The notes: a model not told the origin generated them from the letters alone. Shown: positions 45,013-55,621, counted from the first letter of the stretch. The stretch: 64,000 nt of DNA from Gambelia wislizenii (GCA_030847615.1 JAUMIR010000005.1:211652645-211716644), one strand, 5' to 3'. Program-made: numbers and translations.

Positions 45013-45613
45013 GGAGATTATCAGACAGCAACAAAAAAAAAGTGTTACCATCCCACAATCTCCTCTCCCACCCCTCTCCCAGCACAATAATGTCAACTTT
45101 CAGACCTACCTTGTTTGTGCGTGGTGGGCTGCCTAGGAATGAATGGAGGTCAAACAGAGCTCCATTCACTTACTGGAAGGAAATCCTGCCGGTTCTTGCA
45201 AGAAGACGAGAGCATGGAAAATTCAAAAATGAAAAGCAAAATAATACATTAAAAGTGACAGCAAGCACAAAAGTACACTTAAAACTTAGCTAGTAACCTG
45301 GAGAGGGTACAAAAAAAGTGTGTCACTTACCTGGATGTCCCGATCTCACCCGGAAGTGTTCTGGCACAGACCTCCCATTGACGCTGGGATCATGCCAGCA
45401 TAACAGGGCACCTTTTCACTTGCAGTACATTCCATTACAGAAACAGAATGGGGAATCCATTCATGGCTTAGCCCATCAATAAAAAGCAGTGCCAGAGTAA
45501 CAACAGCTGAACAGGAGCATGACGATACAGGAGTGACATTATCTGAAAGGGAAGCCCTTTATCGCTCTCCTGGTGTTGTGATAATGCCATATTTAGCACA
45601 TCTGATAATCTCC
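45013..45613 (-). mobile_element. Family A DNA element, 601 bp
   Basis: Ends GGAGATTATCAGACAGC and CACATCTGATAATCTCC. TTA precedes it (45010-45012) but CCA follows, so no duplication is kept. On the plus strand TGGATGTCCCGATCTCACCC and GGAAGTGTTCTGGCACAGAC are the complement of the blocks in 19448-20055, with which it is the closest match. Confidence 0.8.
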
Positions 45614-48514
45614 CCAGTCTTTTTTTCCCCTTTAGGGAATGGGCAAAAGCCAGGCAAGTCACTTACCCAGCCAGCCAGAGTCTGGGAAACATTACTTGTT
45701 TGGACTTTATTTTCCAGAATTGTCCAACTGGTATGGCCTGTGTCCAACTCTGGGGACTACAGTCCCAAAAGGTTTTTTTCCCCAAGCTGTGTACCCAAAA
45801 CAAATATTTCTTGTTCCTAACTAAACCCTAATATTAGGAGAGTTCTACTTGCTATACCCAGAAGTCTACTCAACCAATATCCTGTTTCTTACAATGGCCA
45901 ATCAGATGTTTGAGGGAAACCCATAAGCAAGTCTTGAAGGCAACTGACCTTTTCCAGTGTTCTCTTGCATGGAACTGTTGGTTCCACACAGGCATCATAA
46001 CTGGAAGTCTATCCTCAGTTAATCTGGCACTCAATCCATCTAAACTACTGGCCATCACTACATCTACTGGCAGTGAATTGCATATATTAGTTATGTGAGA
46101 AGTGGTTAGATGAACATGAACAGAACAAATGTTTGTACCTTCAGGATGATGCCAGACTTGTGTATTTACTATTTTGGATGCCTTTCTCCTGCTGCCATTG
46201 CCACAGGAAGCCAGAACTAGGGAGATTAGATCTCAAAAGCCATATAGTGTGACCATTTAAAAAAAAAAAAACACCACTATAAACAACATGACAAATTCAC
46301 CACCTGAAGCAGAACATTTAGCTTCATTCATCAATGGGGCGGCTTTACATTTCCAGTTCCTGATTCAAGTGCCAAAAATGAATTATGGGAACTTCCAGAC
46401 TGACCAGCTGATAGACTCTGGTTCTTTTCATGATGCTGTATGACAGTCTGAGCAATAAAAGAAAAAGAAAAAGAAAATTCCTCTGTCTGTGGTCTTGTAA
46501 ATATTTAGTCAATATGTTAATTTATAGCCATGTGGGTCAGGATAGAATAATTAACCCTAAAATGTATACATAAACATAGCATCATCAAAGATAATCAGAG
46601 GGCAAAATGACTGTTTACTTGGCTATTCACAACTGAAAATTATAGTCAGTCCATACACTGATTATAATACACTGGTAAGTTGCTGGAGTGTCTTCATTTT
46701 ATGTTCAGAAAATTTGAATATCCTGGTTCTTTGGTTTTTCATCTTTGCATTGGCAAAGTTTCTAAGAGAGTTGATAACTCATGGATGCATATTGTGGGGG
46801 AAAAAGGCCTGATCTGGAATGGGAATCATGTGATACTCCACATGTTGCTGGATTGCACCTCCAAGTATTTCTCACCATTGTCTGTGATGGTTGGGGCTGC
46901 TAGGACTTCCAGCCCAACATTCACACACCTGGACTAGAGTTGATGATAAATGATTTCTAGTGAGGTCCTTCCTGACTTCCATCCCAGAATTCCTCAATTA
47001 GAGATGTGAAGGCCCAGGAAAAACACTGGGATTTTTTTTAAAAAACCCTTTTTGTTCTGTTCTGTTTTCTAAAGCCTTGTTTCCTCTGGAAAAATTAGAG
47101 AAATGGGGGGGGGGGTAATGATTTAAAAATATTTTCTTCTAGAATGATGAACAAAATCTTTAGAACAAGTTGTTCATATTGACTTTCCCAAACTATTTTC
47201 AGAAAACAATATAACAGGTAGACTTTTATTTCAGATATTGTACAGTTTCTGCTCATTACAATTCCTGGTTCTGGTATCCTTTTCTCAGTTCTTTTTATGG
47301 GAATGAATGCTTTATGTCTCCCTGACATGACAGAAGACTACAGGAAATAAAATAATACTAGGTGGACTCGGTGTACCCTACACCGTTTAAAAACTCCCCC
47401 CAAAACGCCCGGTAGACCTCACGACAACCCTGTAAGGTCAGCCAGTGGATTTAAATTCCTCCTTTCCCTTCTCAGCATTCCACCCTTTTCCTGGAATTGC
47501 TGAGGGTGACTCTCTCTGTTGCCCTGCCACTGCTGCCACTGCCACCACCAACAGTTGACTGACTGGGTCCCAATCTAGGTCATGGATTGAGTGACAGGAG
47601 TGCATTGTGAGGTGGAGAGGGAATTTGCATATGGCTGGTGATTGGTTGGGTATGGGTTGGGTGTGTTTTCCAGCACACTGGAAAAGACAACATATCCAAG
47701 AGAATTATATAGAGAGAGATTCTCCTTTTTATTTACATTGATTTTTCCTGTTTTTCTTGGTTTTGATTTTGCCTGCTCCTAATAAAGTTGCAAAAACAAG
47801 GAGACTCTTGACACTGCCAGACTGTATAGCTCCATTTGTAACCAAAATGTAAACATTTTACAAAGGGAATTCAGTTTGTAACTATTGTCTGACTAAACTG
47901 TACTTTTAAAATAACAAATAATTGTATGCCAAAATTGCATAATTGCATCATATTAATTAATGTATAGAATACATTTTCTGTTCCTAAAGTAACAAAGTGG
48001 TTTTCATTCTGCAGAGGATGCCAATATATATTTATTTCCCCCCACAAAAAATGTTTTCATTACCTCCATGATTTCAGAATTTCCTGAAAGTTTATATCTC
48101 AATCCTCAGTGAAAGATGTTTCAGTTTCCTCCATATAGTGGCCAGGCTACTGAAACCAAAAGATATTGTTGTATCATGATTCAACTTTCCCCTAAAAAAT
48201 TCATAAGACTTTTTTTTTGTCAAAAAGTTACATTATCGGGGAGAATGTCTCCCAACTGGAAAAAAAGCAATAGATTTACTGGGAACACTTTTCTCCCAGA
48301 TGTGTTTTTGCTTGTTAAATGATTAGTTTCTTTGTTTGTTTTTTTTACAAAAAATACACTGTACATGGCAAGTACATGAAATCTGGAGGATTTGATCTTC
48401 TTAGGTGACAATGCCACAGAATACTTACATTCCTGGTCTAGTTCTTTGTAGATTCTGCAACAAAATGTGACCATGGGGGACTAAAATATCCTATACTGAT
48501 ACATGAGGGCTAAT
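45614..48514. other. Unassigned sequence with a decayed MITE
   Basis: CACATGTTGCTGGATTGCAC at 46838-46857, with GATGGTTGGGGCTGCTAGGA downstream, is a trace of the AACTCCCAT-type MITE. A and A/G runs lie at 46259-46272 and 46460-46481, and a G run at 47106-47115. About 2.9 kb otherwise unassigned. Confidence 0.35.
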
Positions 48515-48705
48515 TCCGTTGTGTTGTTGTTGTTGCTGTTGTTGTTGTGTGCCTTCAGTTTAACTCTGACTACTCAGAGGAGGTTTGCCATTGCCATCCC
48601 CTTAGGCTGAGAGAGTAGGTCTCCATGGCTGAGTGGGGCTTCAAACTCTAGTCTTCCAGAGCCCTCATCCAACACTCAAATCACTACACTACACTGGCTC
48701 TCAGT
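48515..48705 (-). mobile_element. tRNA-derived SINE
   Basis: A (GTT)n tail at 48521-48548 is followed by TGTGCCTTCAGTTTAACTC. The minus-strand head reads GAGCCAGTGTAGTGTAGTGA, with GAGTTTGAAGCCCC as a degraded B box. It is the same SINE type as 15612-15840, with an internal deletion. Confidence 0.75.
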
Positions 48706-48872
48706 TCTGTTCCATGGCCTGATTTCTTCATTACCTCAGTACAAGGGATGGGTGACAATCTCATTTCAGCATGCATATACAAATGAGAAAGCACCATAAT
48801 TCGCAAAGTGCTTCCTATCTGGTATGTAAAGAATTTGATTTTTTAAAAATGGGAGAAACCAAAATTGAAAGT
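48706..48872. other. Unassigned short stretch
   Basis: Nothing recognised. Confidence 0.4.
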
Positions 48873-49402
48873 TTCATAGAATCATAGAATCATAGAATTG
48901 TAGAGTTGGAAGAGACCTGCCACGCAGGAAATCTTGATCAAAGCATCCCCAACAGATGGCAATCCAGCCTCTGTTTAAAGACCTCCAAGGAAGGAGACCC
49001 CACCACGCTCCAAGGGAGTGCGTTCCACTGCCAAACAGTTCTTATTGTCAAAATGTTCCTCCTAATGTTGAGGTGGAATCTCTGTTCCTGGAGCTTGCAT
49101 CCATTGCTCCGTGTTCTAGTCTCTGGAGCAGCAGAAAACAAGCCTGCTCCATCCTCAGCATGACACCCCTTCAAATACTTAAACAGGGCTATCATATCGC
49201 CTCTTAACTGTCTTTTTTCCAGGCTAAACATACCCAGCTCCCTGAGTCTCTCCTCATAAGGCATGGTTTCCAGACCTTTGACCATTTTAGTTGCCCTTCT
49301 CTGGACATGCTCCAATTTGTCAATATCCTTTTTGAATTGTGGTGCCCAGAACTCGACACAGTATTCTAGGTGAGGTCTGTCCAAGGTTTGGTCCACTCTG
49401 GC
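48873..49402 (-). mobile_element. CR1 3' portion, well preserved
   Basis: The octamer tail ATAGAATCATAGAATCATAG is at 48878-48897. On the minus strand 49396-48938 is open and encodes the CR1 C-terminus: [60 protein letters not shown] and VWQWNALPWSVVGSPSLEVF. It lies 65 bp from the copia insertion. The open frame indicates a young copy, though it holds only about 150 C-terminal residues of ORF2. Confidence 0.9.
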
Positions 49403-49471
49403 ACAGGGCTTTGAGTGCTTATGTCTTAAAAATCTGGCTTTAAAGCCATGTATCTTCTACCATGTCTACGC

Positions 49472-50147
49472 TGTCAGGGATGATGGGAGTTGTAGCTCTT
49501 CACCTCTGGCTCAAACTCACCACCTTATTATGCAGCAGAGCCGACCAGCTTAGATCAGTGGTTAATGCTTTCCTCCAAAGCAGCAGAGTTTCAGAGAATA
49601 GGCTGAAGATCCTGACAAACTCTCCAAGCCTTCTCACTCTTCTCCAGGTGTCTCCAAAACGTCTCCAGGATTCACTCAGGCAACTCAGTAGTTTTATATA
49701 AAACCTACTTTATTCTTCTATATAAATATACTATATGGTCAACAAATCACAATCTCTATACACTACACCACCTCTACTCCTCACTTCTGCATCTCTACTC
49801 ACCCACAAATACATTGGCAAACATTGCAATTTTATAGCCATTGTTTATCACCACCCACTAATTAGTTTCCACCCAGTGGGTGTGTACTTCCATTCAGATT
49901 GGTCCACATAGTTCCATCCATGCTTAAGACCAACCCATGTATTTCAACATTTCACCTTGTACACTTAATGATTCTCAGGTGTTTCCATTCTGCACTCAGT
50001 ACCTCTGTCCTTGGCTCTCAGGCCTTCTAGATTACATTAGCAGTTTCACCTGTGTAGCTTCATAATTGCTCTTGCTTAGTCATTGTGACTTTCACATACA
50101 TATTTTATTTCTTTCACTGTATGTCCCATGTTGCATTTTCCTTAACA
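49472..50147 (-). repeat. Copia 3' LTR, 676 bp
   Basis: Bounded by TG...CA. Same length as the 5' LTR. The only difference I found on reading both is at the position of AAAACGTCTCC here against AAAACATCTCC in the other. On the minus strand AT-rich TATA-like stretches (49691-49704 and 49718-49731) flank an AATAAA at 49709-49714. Confidence 0.95.
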
Positions 50148-50148
50148 A

Positions 50149-50156
50149 TCCCCTCC
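50149..50156 (-). other. Polypurine tract of copia element
   Basis: GGAGGGGA on the minus strand ends 1-2 bases before the 3' LTR. It is the expected plus-strand DNA priming site. Confidence 0.75.
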
Positions 50157-50178
50157 GAAATAAAATATTGTATGTGTC

Positions 50179-53100
50179 TTACAATGTCATTCCAACCATT
50201 TGTGTCAGCCTTTCATGTTTTTCTGCTGTCAATGCTTTTGTGAACAAATCTGCTATGTTGTGTTGTGTTTCTATATATCTCAATTCTATTTCACCCTTCT
50301 GAACCATGTCTCGCACATTTTGATATCTTACACCAACATATTTTGTTCTGTTCTTCAAACTTTCAGTTTCAGCCATTGCTATGCATGACTGTGAATCTTC
50401 CAGAATTTCCACTGGTATCTTGTAACTTTCATTTAAATCATTTAGCAATTGCTTAATCCACTGTACCTCATTTACTATCTCATTCAAAGCAGCAAATTCT
50501 GCTTCTGTTGTGCTTAACGCTACATTAGTTTGTTTTCTACTTCTCCAAACTATTGGACTTTCACTATATTTAATTATCATTCCTGTAACTGACTTCTTGT
50601 CTCCTAATTCTGATGCAAATGAACTGTCTACATAACAATCTAGATCTGAACTATTGTTTCTTATTATCAATTTCCTATCTAAGGTTCCTTTCAAATATCT
50701 CAATAAATGTTTTACCGCTGTCCCGTCTTCAATTTTTGGATCATTAACCCTTCTAGACAATACATTTACAGCATAAGAAATGTCTGGTCTGGTGTGGCAA
50801 GATATGAATTGTAAAGATCCTATTATACTTCTGAAGAAAGTCTTGTCCTCAAACGCTCTAGTTGTTTCCTCAGACACAAAACCAGTTGTCATTGGAGCTC
50901 TTACTATTTTTGCATTCTGTAATCCACACTTTTCAATCAATCTTTCAATTTTATTTCTCTGACTTAATAAACAATGTCCTTCTTCTGTCCATTCAACGCA
51001 AATACCTAAATAAGACTTCAATACACCTAAGTCCTTCAAAACAAACTTCTTAGACAATTCTCTTTTTACTGACTCAATTTCCTGTTTTGACTTTGCTGCT
51101 ACGCACAAATCATCTACATAAATCACTAATACTATGTCTCCTTTTGTATAAACACAAGCATCTGCAATGCTCCTCTTGTAACCTAGCTTAACTAGCTCAT
51201 CATTGATGCACAGATTCCACGCTCTGGCACTTTGTTTTAAACCATACAACGCTTTCTTTAATTTATATACTCTCTGACTACCATTTTCTTCGAAACCTTG
51301 TGGCTGTTCCATAAATATTTCTTCATTCAAAACCGCATTTAAGTAAGCTGTCTCAAAATCAAAATGTTCTACAACTAAATTCCTTTTTACTGCTACAGCT
51401 AGAACCATTCTCAGACTTTCTGGCTTTGCAGTTGGAGAATATGTCTTATCATAGTTCTCATACTGCTGTTGTGAAAAACCCTTAGCCACTAACCTAGCTT
51501 TATATTTGATACTTCCATCTGGCATTTCTTTCCTTTTGTATACCCATTTACAACCAATTACTTTCTTGTCTTTAGGTCTGTCAACAATTTCAAAAACATC
51601 TTTATTTACCAGGCAACCAAACTCATTATCCATTGCATCAAACCATCTTTCCTGTTCTTCACTAGAATAACTTTCCAATTCTTCAAAACTTTCAGGCTCT
51701 TCTACTGCTAAACAAGCTCTTGCCTTTGTCACAACAAACCTATCTGGAGGCTTTCTAACTCTATGACTACGCCTGGGAATAAAATCTGCTGTTCTGTCTC
51801 TTTCATCCTCACTTTCTCTACTAGGAGTTGTAGTTCTATGACTAAATCTCTTGTCTTCAGTCATTCGAGTAGTAGTAGGCCTAGATGCTATCTCATCATC
51901 ATCAGAACTACCACTGCTGCTAGGTGATGCTTCCTGCTTAACTGAAACCCCTCCGTTTCCTGAGGTTGGTTCAGTTTGTGCTTCTGGCTCATTTGAACTC
52001 CCTAATCTCAAAAACACTTCTTTATTGGCATGCAGTTTGTCCCAACCAGCATGTCTCTCGAAATTTGCAGACCTAGAATACTGCACTTGTTTTCCTCCCA
52101 AATGAAACTTGTAGCTATTTCCAGAATACCCCAAAAACCTAAGCCTTTTGCTTTTGGGTTCTCCTTTCCTCCTGAAACAAGCAGGTGTGTAAACATGAGC
52201 AAATTGTCCAAAAACCCTTAAGTACTTGTAATTTGGCATTCTCCCATACAATACCCTGTAGGGAATGTCTTCAATTTCTGAATGGTACAATCTGTTACTG
52301 ATATGTACTGCAGTCAAAGTTGCTTCTGCCCAAAAACTATCTTTCACCCCTGCATCTGCCATCATACAAGCAGTAATTCTTTTTATATCTTGTATTTTCT
52401 TCTCTGCTAACCCATCCTCACTAGGACAAGCAGGGTTTGTAGTTTCATGCTTTATTCCCACCTTTTGAAACCAGTTAAACAATTGCTTATTTAAAAATTC
52501 TCCTCCTCTATCAGTAATGATGGTGCCTACTCTGCTATCAAATTGTCTTTCCACCATTCTTACCCATGCTTTTAAACTTTGCCCAGCGTCAGATTTGTTT
52601 TTCATTATTCTCACAAATGCAAACCTTGTATACCTATCAACAATTACTAGGAAATACTTGCTTCCCCCTAAGGACAAGCAATTAGCTTGGGCGACATCTG
52701 CATGTACATACTGAAATGGTCTTTGAGCAATTCTTTTTGTTTTCTTAGCTACTGGAAAAGCTCTGACCTTTACCTGTTGACACACTGTACAATCTAAGTG
52801 GTTTTTGCATTCAGCAACTTTTAAATCTGGACACATACTGATTAAATTCTTTAAACATTTGAAGCTCGCATGGCCGAATTTTCTGTGGAGCTCGTGTATG
52901 CAGTCTTTGTGGATTGGAATATTTTCTATGTTATTAGCTTCTTCAACCCTGTAGCTATCAATATTGTCCTCCAAATAATAAAGTTTGTCCTTTTTCAAAC
53001 CTATGCCACGCAATTCCCCATTCAGTTTTATCTTACACATGTTCTTTTCAAAGATGACTGTGTAGTCTCTTTCTGTTAATCTGCTTACTGATAACAAATT

Positions 53101-54144
53101 ATTTTCTAACTCCTTTACATGTAAGACATCATTAAAATTCTCTTTTAGCCCTGGAATGTACACAGTACCCATTTGATTTACAGTACTTAGCTCTTTCCCA
53201 TCAGCCAAAACTACAGCATTTACATTAGCTGATTTTCTATTACTTATCAAATTTATATCATTACACATCAAAGATGTGGCTCCTGAATCAACTAGCCATT
53301 TAGAATTTGCATTTTGTTTTTCCTTAATCATGGTTGCAACCCCCTTTTTATTACCACTGTCCCTCAAAAATTGAGGTCTGGACTGTTTTTGATACTGCCG
53401 CGGCTGCCATCTGCTCTCTGCTTGCTTGCGTCTCTCAGCTGCAAAATGTTTACAATGTCTCTGCAGATGACCAATCTTCTTACAATAAAAGCACCTCCGT
53501 TGCTCCCTTGTAGAGGCTGCTTCCTCCTGCGTTCGCCAGTCAGGAGTTGTTCGTTGTTTTGGCACAGTCTTTAAACTTGCTGAGTCACCCTGCTCAGACA
53601 TTCTTCTCTGGTTCTCTTCCAGTATTCTGGCCACAATTAAGTCTCTATTAAGCTCAGTTTCTGACAGGTTTTGCAGGCTGTTCGTTATATTGTCCCACGA
53701 AGAGTCTAGCGATTCTATTAAAATGTAGCATTGCTGCTCTTTGCTAATTTGCACTCCCCTCAGTTCAGCTTGCACAAACAAATCTTGCATTATTTTTAAA
53801 TGTTCTATCACACACTGCCCTTTAGCCATCTTTTGCCTGTATATTCTTTTAGACCATAGCATTTTTGCAAAAGCAGTTGAAGGAGTGTGTAATCTCTGCA
53901 AGGTATCCCACACATCCTTGGCAGACGTTTTATCTCTGACGTCATTAATTAAGTCTTCTTGAAGCATGAGATAAAGACAGGCTTTTGCTTTACTGTCTCT
54001 CTCTTGAGTGGCTTCATCAGCATCAGCTGCCAGCCCTGTTTCAACTGTTGACCACAGACCTTCCTTTACTAGTAGAGACTGGGCATAAATCTTCCAGGTA
54101 GAGTAGTTGTTTCTATTCAATTTACTAAACTTTAGAAATTCCAT
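50179..54144 (-). CDS. Copia Gag-Pol polyprotein, 1321 aa, intact
   Basis: Encodes the structural and enzymatic proteins for cytoplasmic particle assembly, reverse transcription and nuclear integration. Gag (about 1-215) starts MEFLKFSKLNRNNYSTWK, the usual copia Gag opening, and has a CCHC zinc knuckle (C218, C221, H226, C231). The aspartic protease has the active site DSGAT (D286). Integrase has H420-H425-C452-C455 and the catalytic triad D483, D545, E581 with the canonical 35-residue spacing. A serine/acidic linker spans about 717-790. RT has FDFETAYLNA (D929) and YVDD (1009-1012). RNase H has D1173, E1214 and D1250. Gag and Pol are one frame without a stop or frameshift, as in Drosophila copia. 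The start codon is in strong context (A at -3, G at +4), 202 bp after the primer-binding site. Confidence 0.97.
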   Translation of the reverse strand: MEFLKFSKLNRNNYSTWKIYAQSLLVKEGLWSTVETGLAADADEATQERDSKAKACLYLMLQEDLINDVRDKTSAKDVWDTLQRLHTPSTAFAKMLWSKRIYRQKMAKGQCVIEHLKIMQDLFVQAELRGVQISKEQQCYILIESLDSSWDNITNSLQNLSETELNRDLIVARILEENQRRMSEQGDSASLKTVPKQRTTPDWRTQEEAASTREQRRCFYCKKIGHLQRHCKHFAAERRKQAESRWQPRQYQKQSRPQFLRDSGNKKGVATMIKEKQNANSKWLVDSGATSLMCNDINLISNRKSANVNAVVLADGKELSTVNQMGTVYIPGLKENFNDVLHVKELENNLLSVSRLTERDYTVIFEKNMCKIKLNGELRGIGLKKDKLYYLEDNIDSYRVEEANNIENIPIHKDCIHELHRKFGHASFKCLKNLISMCPDLKVAECKNHLDCTVCQQVKVRAFPVAKKTKRIAQRPFQYVHADVAQANCLSLGGSKYFLVIVDRYTRFAFVRIMKNKSDAGQSLKAWVRMVERQFDSRVGTIITDRGGEFLNKQLFNWFQKVGIKHETTNPACPSEDGLAEKKIQDIKRITACMMADAGVKDSFWAEATLTAVHISNRLYHSEIEDIPYRVLYGRMPNYKYLRVFGQFAHVYTPACFRRKGEPKSKRLRFLGYSGNSYKFHLGGKQVQYSRSANFERHAGWDKLHANKEVFLRLGSSNEPEAQTEPTSGNGGVSVKQEASPSSSGSSDDDEIASRPTTTRMTEDKRFSHRTTTPSRESEDERDRTADFIPRRSHRVRKPPDRFVVTKARACLAVEEPESFEELESYSSEEQERWFDAMDNEFGCLVNKDVFEIVDRPKDKKVIGCKWVYKRKEMPDGSIKYKARLVAKGFSQQQYENYDKTYSPTAKPESLRMVLAVAVKRNLVVEHFDFETAYLNAVLNEEIFMEQPQGFEENGSQRVYKLKKALYGLKQSARAWNLCINDELVKLGYKRSIADACVYTKGDIVLVIYVDDLCVAAKSKQEIESVKRELSKKFVLKDLGVLKSYLGICVEWTEEGHCLLSQRNKIERLIEKCGLQNAKIVRAPMTTGFVSEETTRAFEDKTFFRSIIGSLQFISCHTRPDISYAVNVLSRRVNDPKIEDGTAVKHLLRYLKGTLDRKLIIRNNSSDLDCYVDSSFASELGDKKSVTGMIIKYSESPIVWRSRKQTNVALSTTEAEFAALNEIVNEVQWIKQLLNDLNESYKIPVEILEDSQSCIAMAETESLKNRTKYVGVRYQNVRDMVQKGEIELRYIETQHNIADLFTKALTAEKHERLTQMVGMTL

Positions 54145-54346
54145 CTTGATTTGTGCAGTGACTCAATTTGACACAGTCCTTCTGAGTATGCACAGCCAAC
54201 CCGTCTGGGCTTAAGCAAAACACAAAATGATTTACTCACGAGGCTTATCAGTGCAGCACAAACAGCTTGCTCTGATCTGTCGTCCACAAAGCTTTCTTCC
54301 ACTCTCTGGAAATTTCAGCTTCTGTGGATGCTGGGTGCTCTAGTAA

Positions 54347-54361
54347 CTGGGCCCATAACCC
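54347..54361 (-). other. Primer-binding site, complementary to initiator tRNA-Met anticodon arm
   Basis: One base after the 5' LTR the minus strand reads GGGTTATGGGCCCAG. Its complement, CTGGGCCCATAACCC, is identical to the anticodon stem-loop region of vertebrate initiator tRNA-Met (CAU anticodon inside). It is not complementary to any tRNA 3' end with CCA. Priming from here requires the 5' half of the cleaved tRNA, as established for Drosophila copia. The tRNA match is from memory of the tRNA sequence. Confidence 0.85.
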
Positions 54362-54362
54362 T

Positions 54363-55038
54363 TGTCAGGGATGATGGGAGTTGTAGCTCTTCACCTCTGG
54401 CTCAAACTCACCACCTTATTATGCAGCAGAGCCGACCAGCTTAGATCAGTGGTTAATGCTTTCCTCCAAAGCAGCAGAGTTTCAGAGAATAGGCTGAAGA
54501 TCCTGACAAACTCTCCAAGCCTTCTCACTCTTCTCCAGGTGTCTCCAAAACATCTCCAGGATTCACTCAGGCAACTCAGTAGTTTTATATAAAACCTACT
54601 TTATTCTTCTATATAAATATACTATATGGTCAACAAATCACAATCTCTATACACTACACCACCTCTACTCCTCACTTCTGCATCTCTACTCACCCACAAA
54701 TACATTGGCAAACATTGCAATTTTATAGCCATTGTTTATCACCACCCACTAATTAGTTTCCACCCAGTGGGTGTGTACTTCCATTCAGATTGGTCCACAT
54801 AGTTCCATCCATGCTTAAGACCAACCCATGTATTTCAACATTTCACCTTGTACACTTAATGATTCTCAGGTGTTTCCATTCTGCACTCAGTACCTCTGTC
54901 CTTGGCTCTCAGGCCTTCTAGATTACATTAGCAGTTTCACCTGTGTAGCTTCATAATTGCTCTTGCTTAGTCATTGTGACTTTCACATACATATTTTATT
55001 TCTTTCACTGTATGTCCCATGTTGCATTTTCCTTAACA
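54363..55038 (-). repeat. Copia 5' LTR, 676 bp
   Basis: Minus-strand promoter end of the element. It starts (minus) TGTTAAGGAAAATGCAACAT and ends CATCATCCCTGACA. TATA-like sequence lies at about 54582-54595 and 54609-54622. The AATAAA at 54600-54605 lies close to the TATA-like motifs, so the exact transcription start and R region cannot be fixed from sequence. Confidence 0.95.
54609..54622 (-). promoter_or_regulatory. TATA-like sequence in copia 5' LTR
   Basis: The minus strand reads GTATATTTATATAG. A second candidate, GTTTTATATAAAAC, lies about 27 bp further in the direction of transcription. Either could be the core promoter. Confidence 0.4.
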
Positions 55039-55043
55039 TACGC

Positions 55044-55307
55044 TGCTGAATTATGGCCTCTGTCTTTTGGGCAGTTCTTCATATTTAAGGTACATGACAG
55101 ACAGGTATAACTCATTTCTCTCCAAGCTGGGAATGAATCAAGATTTGGTCAGTGCAAATGGGTGAGAAATAATTTCCAGTCACTTGGGGTTTAAGCTTTT
55201 AACAAAATCCACAAATTTTTTCATATCTGAGGTAGAAAGAACTAGAGATTTTTTAAAAAATGAATTGGGGGGGGGAACAAAACAAAAGGTTTTCCCATCC
55301 CTACTCA
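55044..55307. other. Unassigned short stretch
   Basis: A G run lies at 55266-55275. Nothing else recognised. Confidence 0.4.
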
Positions 55308-55621
55308 GGAGATTATCACATGCAGCAAAAAGTACTTTACCAGAATGCCAGGATGATGCTTCTGTCCTGCGAATGGGATCTGGTTTCACATGATGTCATC
55401 CTTGTGCATGCTGCTCCTGTGCTGCGCTGCAGCAGTTAGTAAGGCAGCATTTTTCATTGACAATACCTCCCCATCAATGAAGAGTTCTGCCATACTAACT
55501 GCTGCAGCACAGGAGCAGAACACAATGAGGACAAGGACGTTTAAAACCAGGTCCCATCATGGGACAGAAACATCGTCCTGGTGTTCTGGTAAGGTACTTT
55601 TTGGACACATCTGATAATCTC
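55308..55621. mobile_element. Fold-back DNA element, about 314 bp
   Basis: Starts GGAGATTATCACATGCAGC and ends CACATCTGATAATCTC. The inner arms pair: AAAAAGTACTTTACCAGAA with TTCTGGTAAGGTACTTTTT, and CCTGTGCTGCGCTGCAGCAG with CTGCTGCAGCACAGGAGC. It is the same subfamily as 12976-13251. Its last base and target duplication are lost. Confidence 0.8.

Larger units (their letters stand above)
49467..55043 (-). mobile_element. Intact Ty1/copia LTR retrotransposon, 5567 bp
   Basis: Complete element on the minus strand: 5' LTR 54363-55038, primer-binding site 54347-54361, one gag-pol frame 54144-50179, polypurine tract 50149-50156, 3' LTR 49472-50147. TACGC is duplicated at 49467-49471 and 55039-55043, a 5-bp duplication typical of copia. 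The order protease-integrase-RT-RNase H defines copia rather than gypsy. Nothing visible is broken and the LTRs are almost identical, so the copy is recent and may be mobile. Ty1/copia elements are uncommon in vertebrates compared with gypsy and retroviruses. Confidence 0.97.

Noticed and set aside
50200..54000. Many open frames of 60-90 codons on the plus strand across the copia element
   Set aside because: They are shadows of the long minus-strand polyprotein frame and resemble no protein.
54347..54361. Part of an initiator tRNA-Met gene
   Set aside because: Only the anticodon arm is present and it sits exactly at the primer-binding position next to the LTR.
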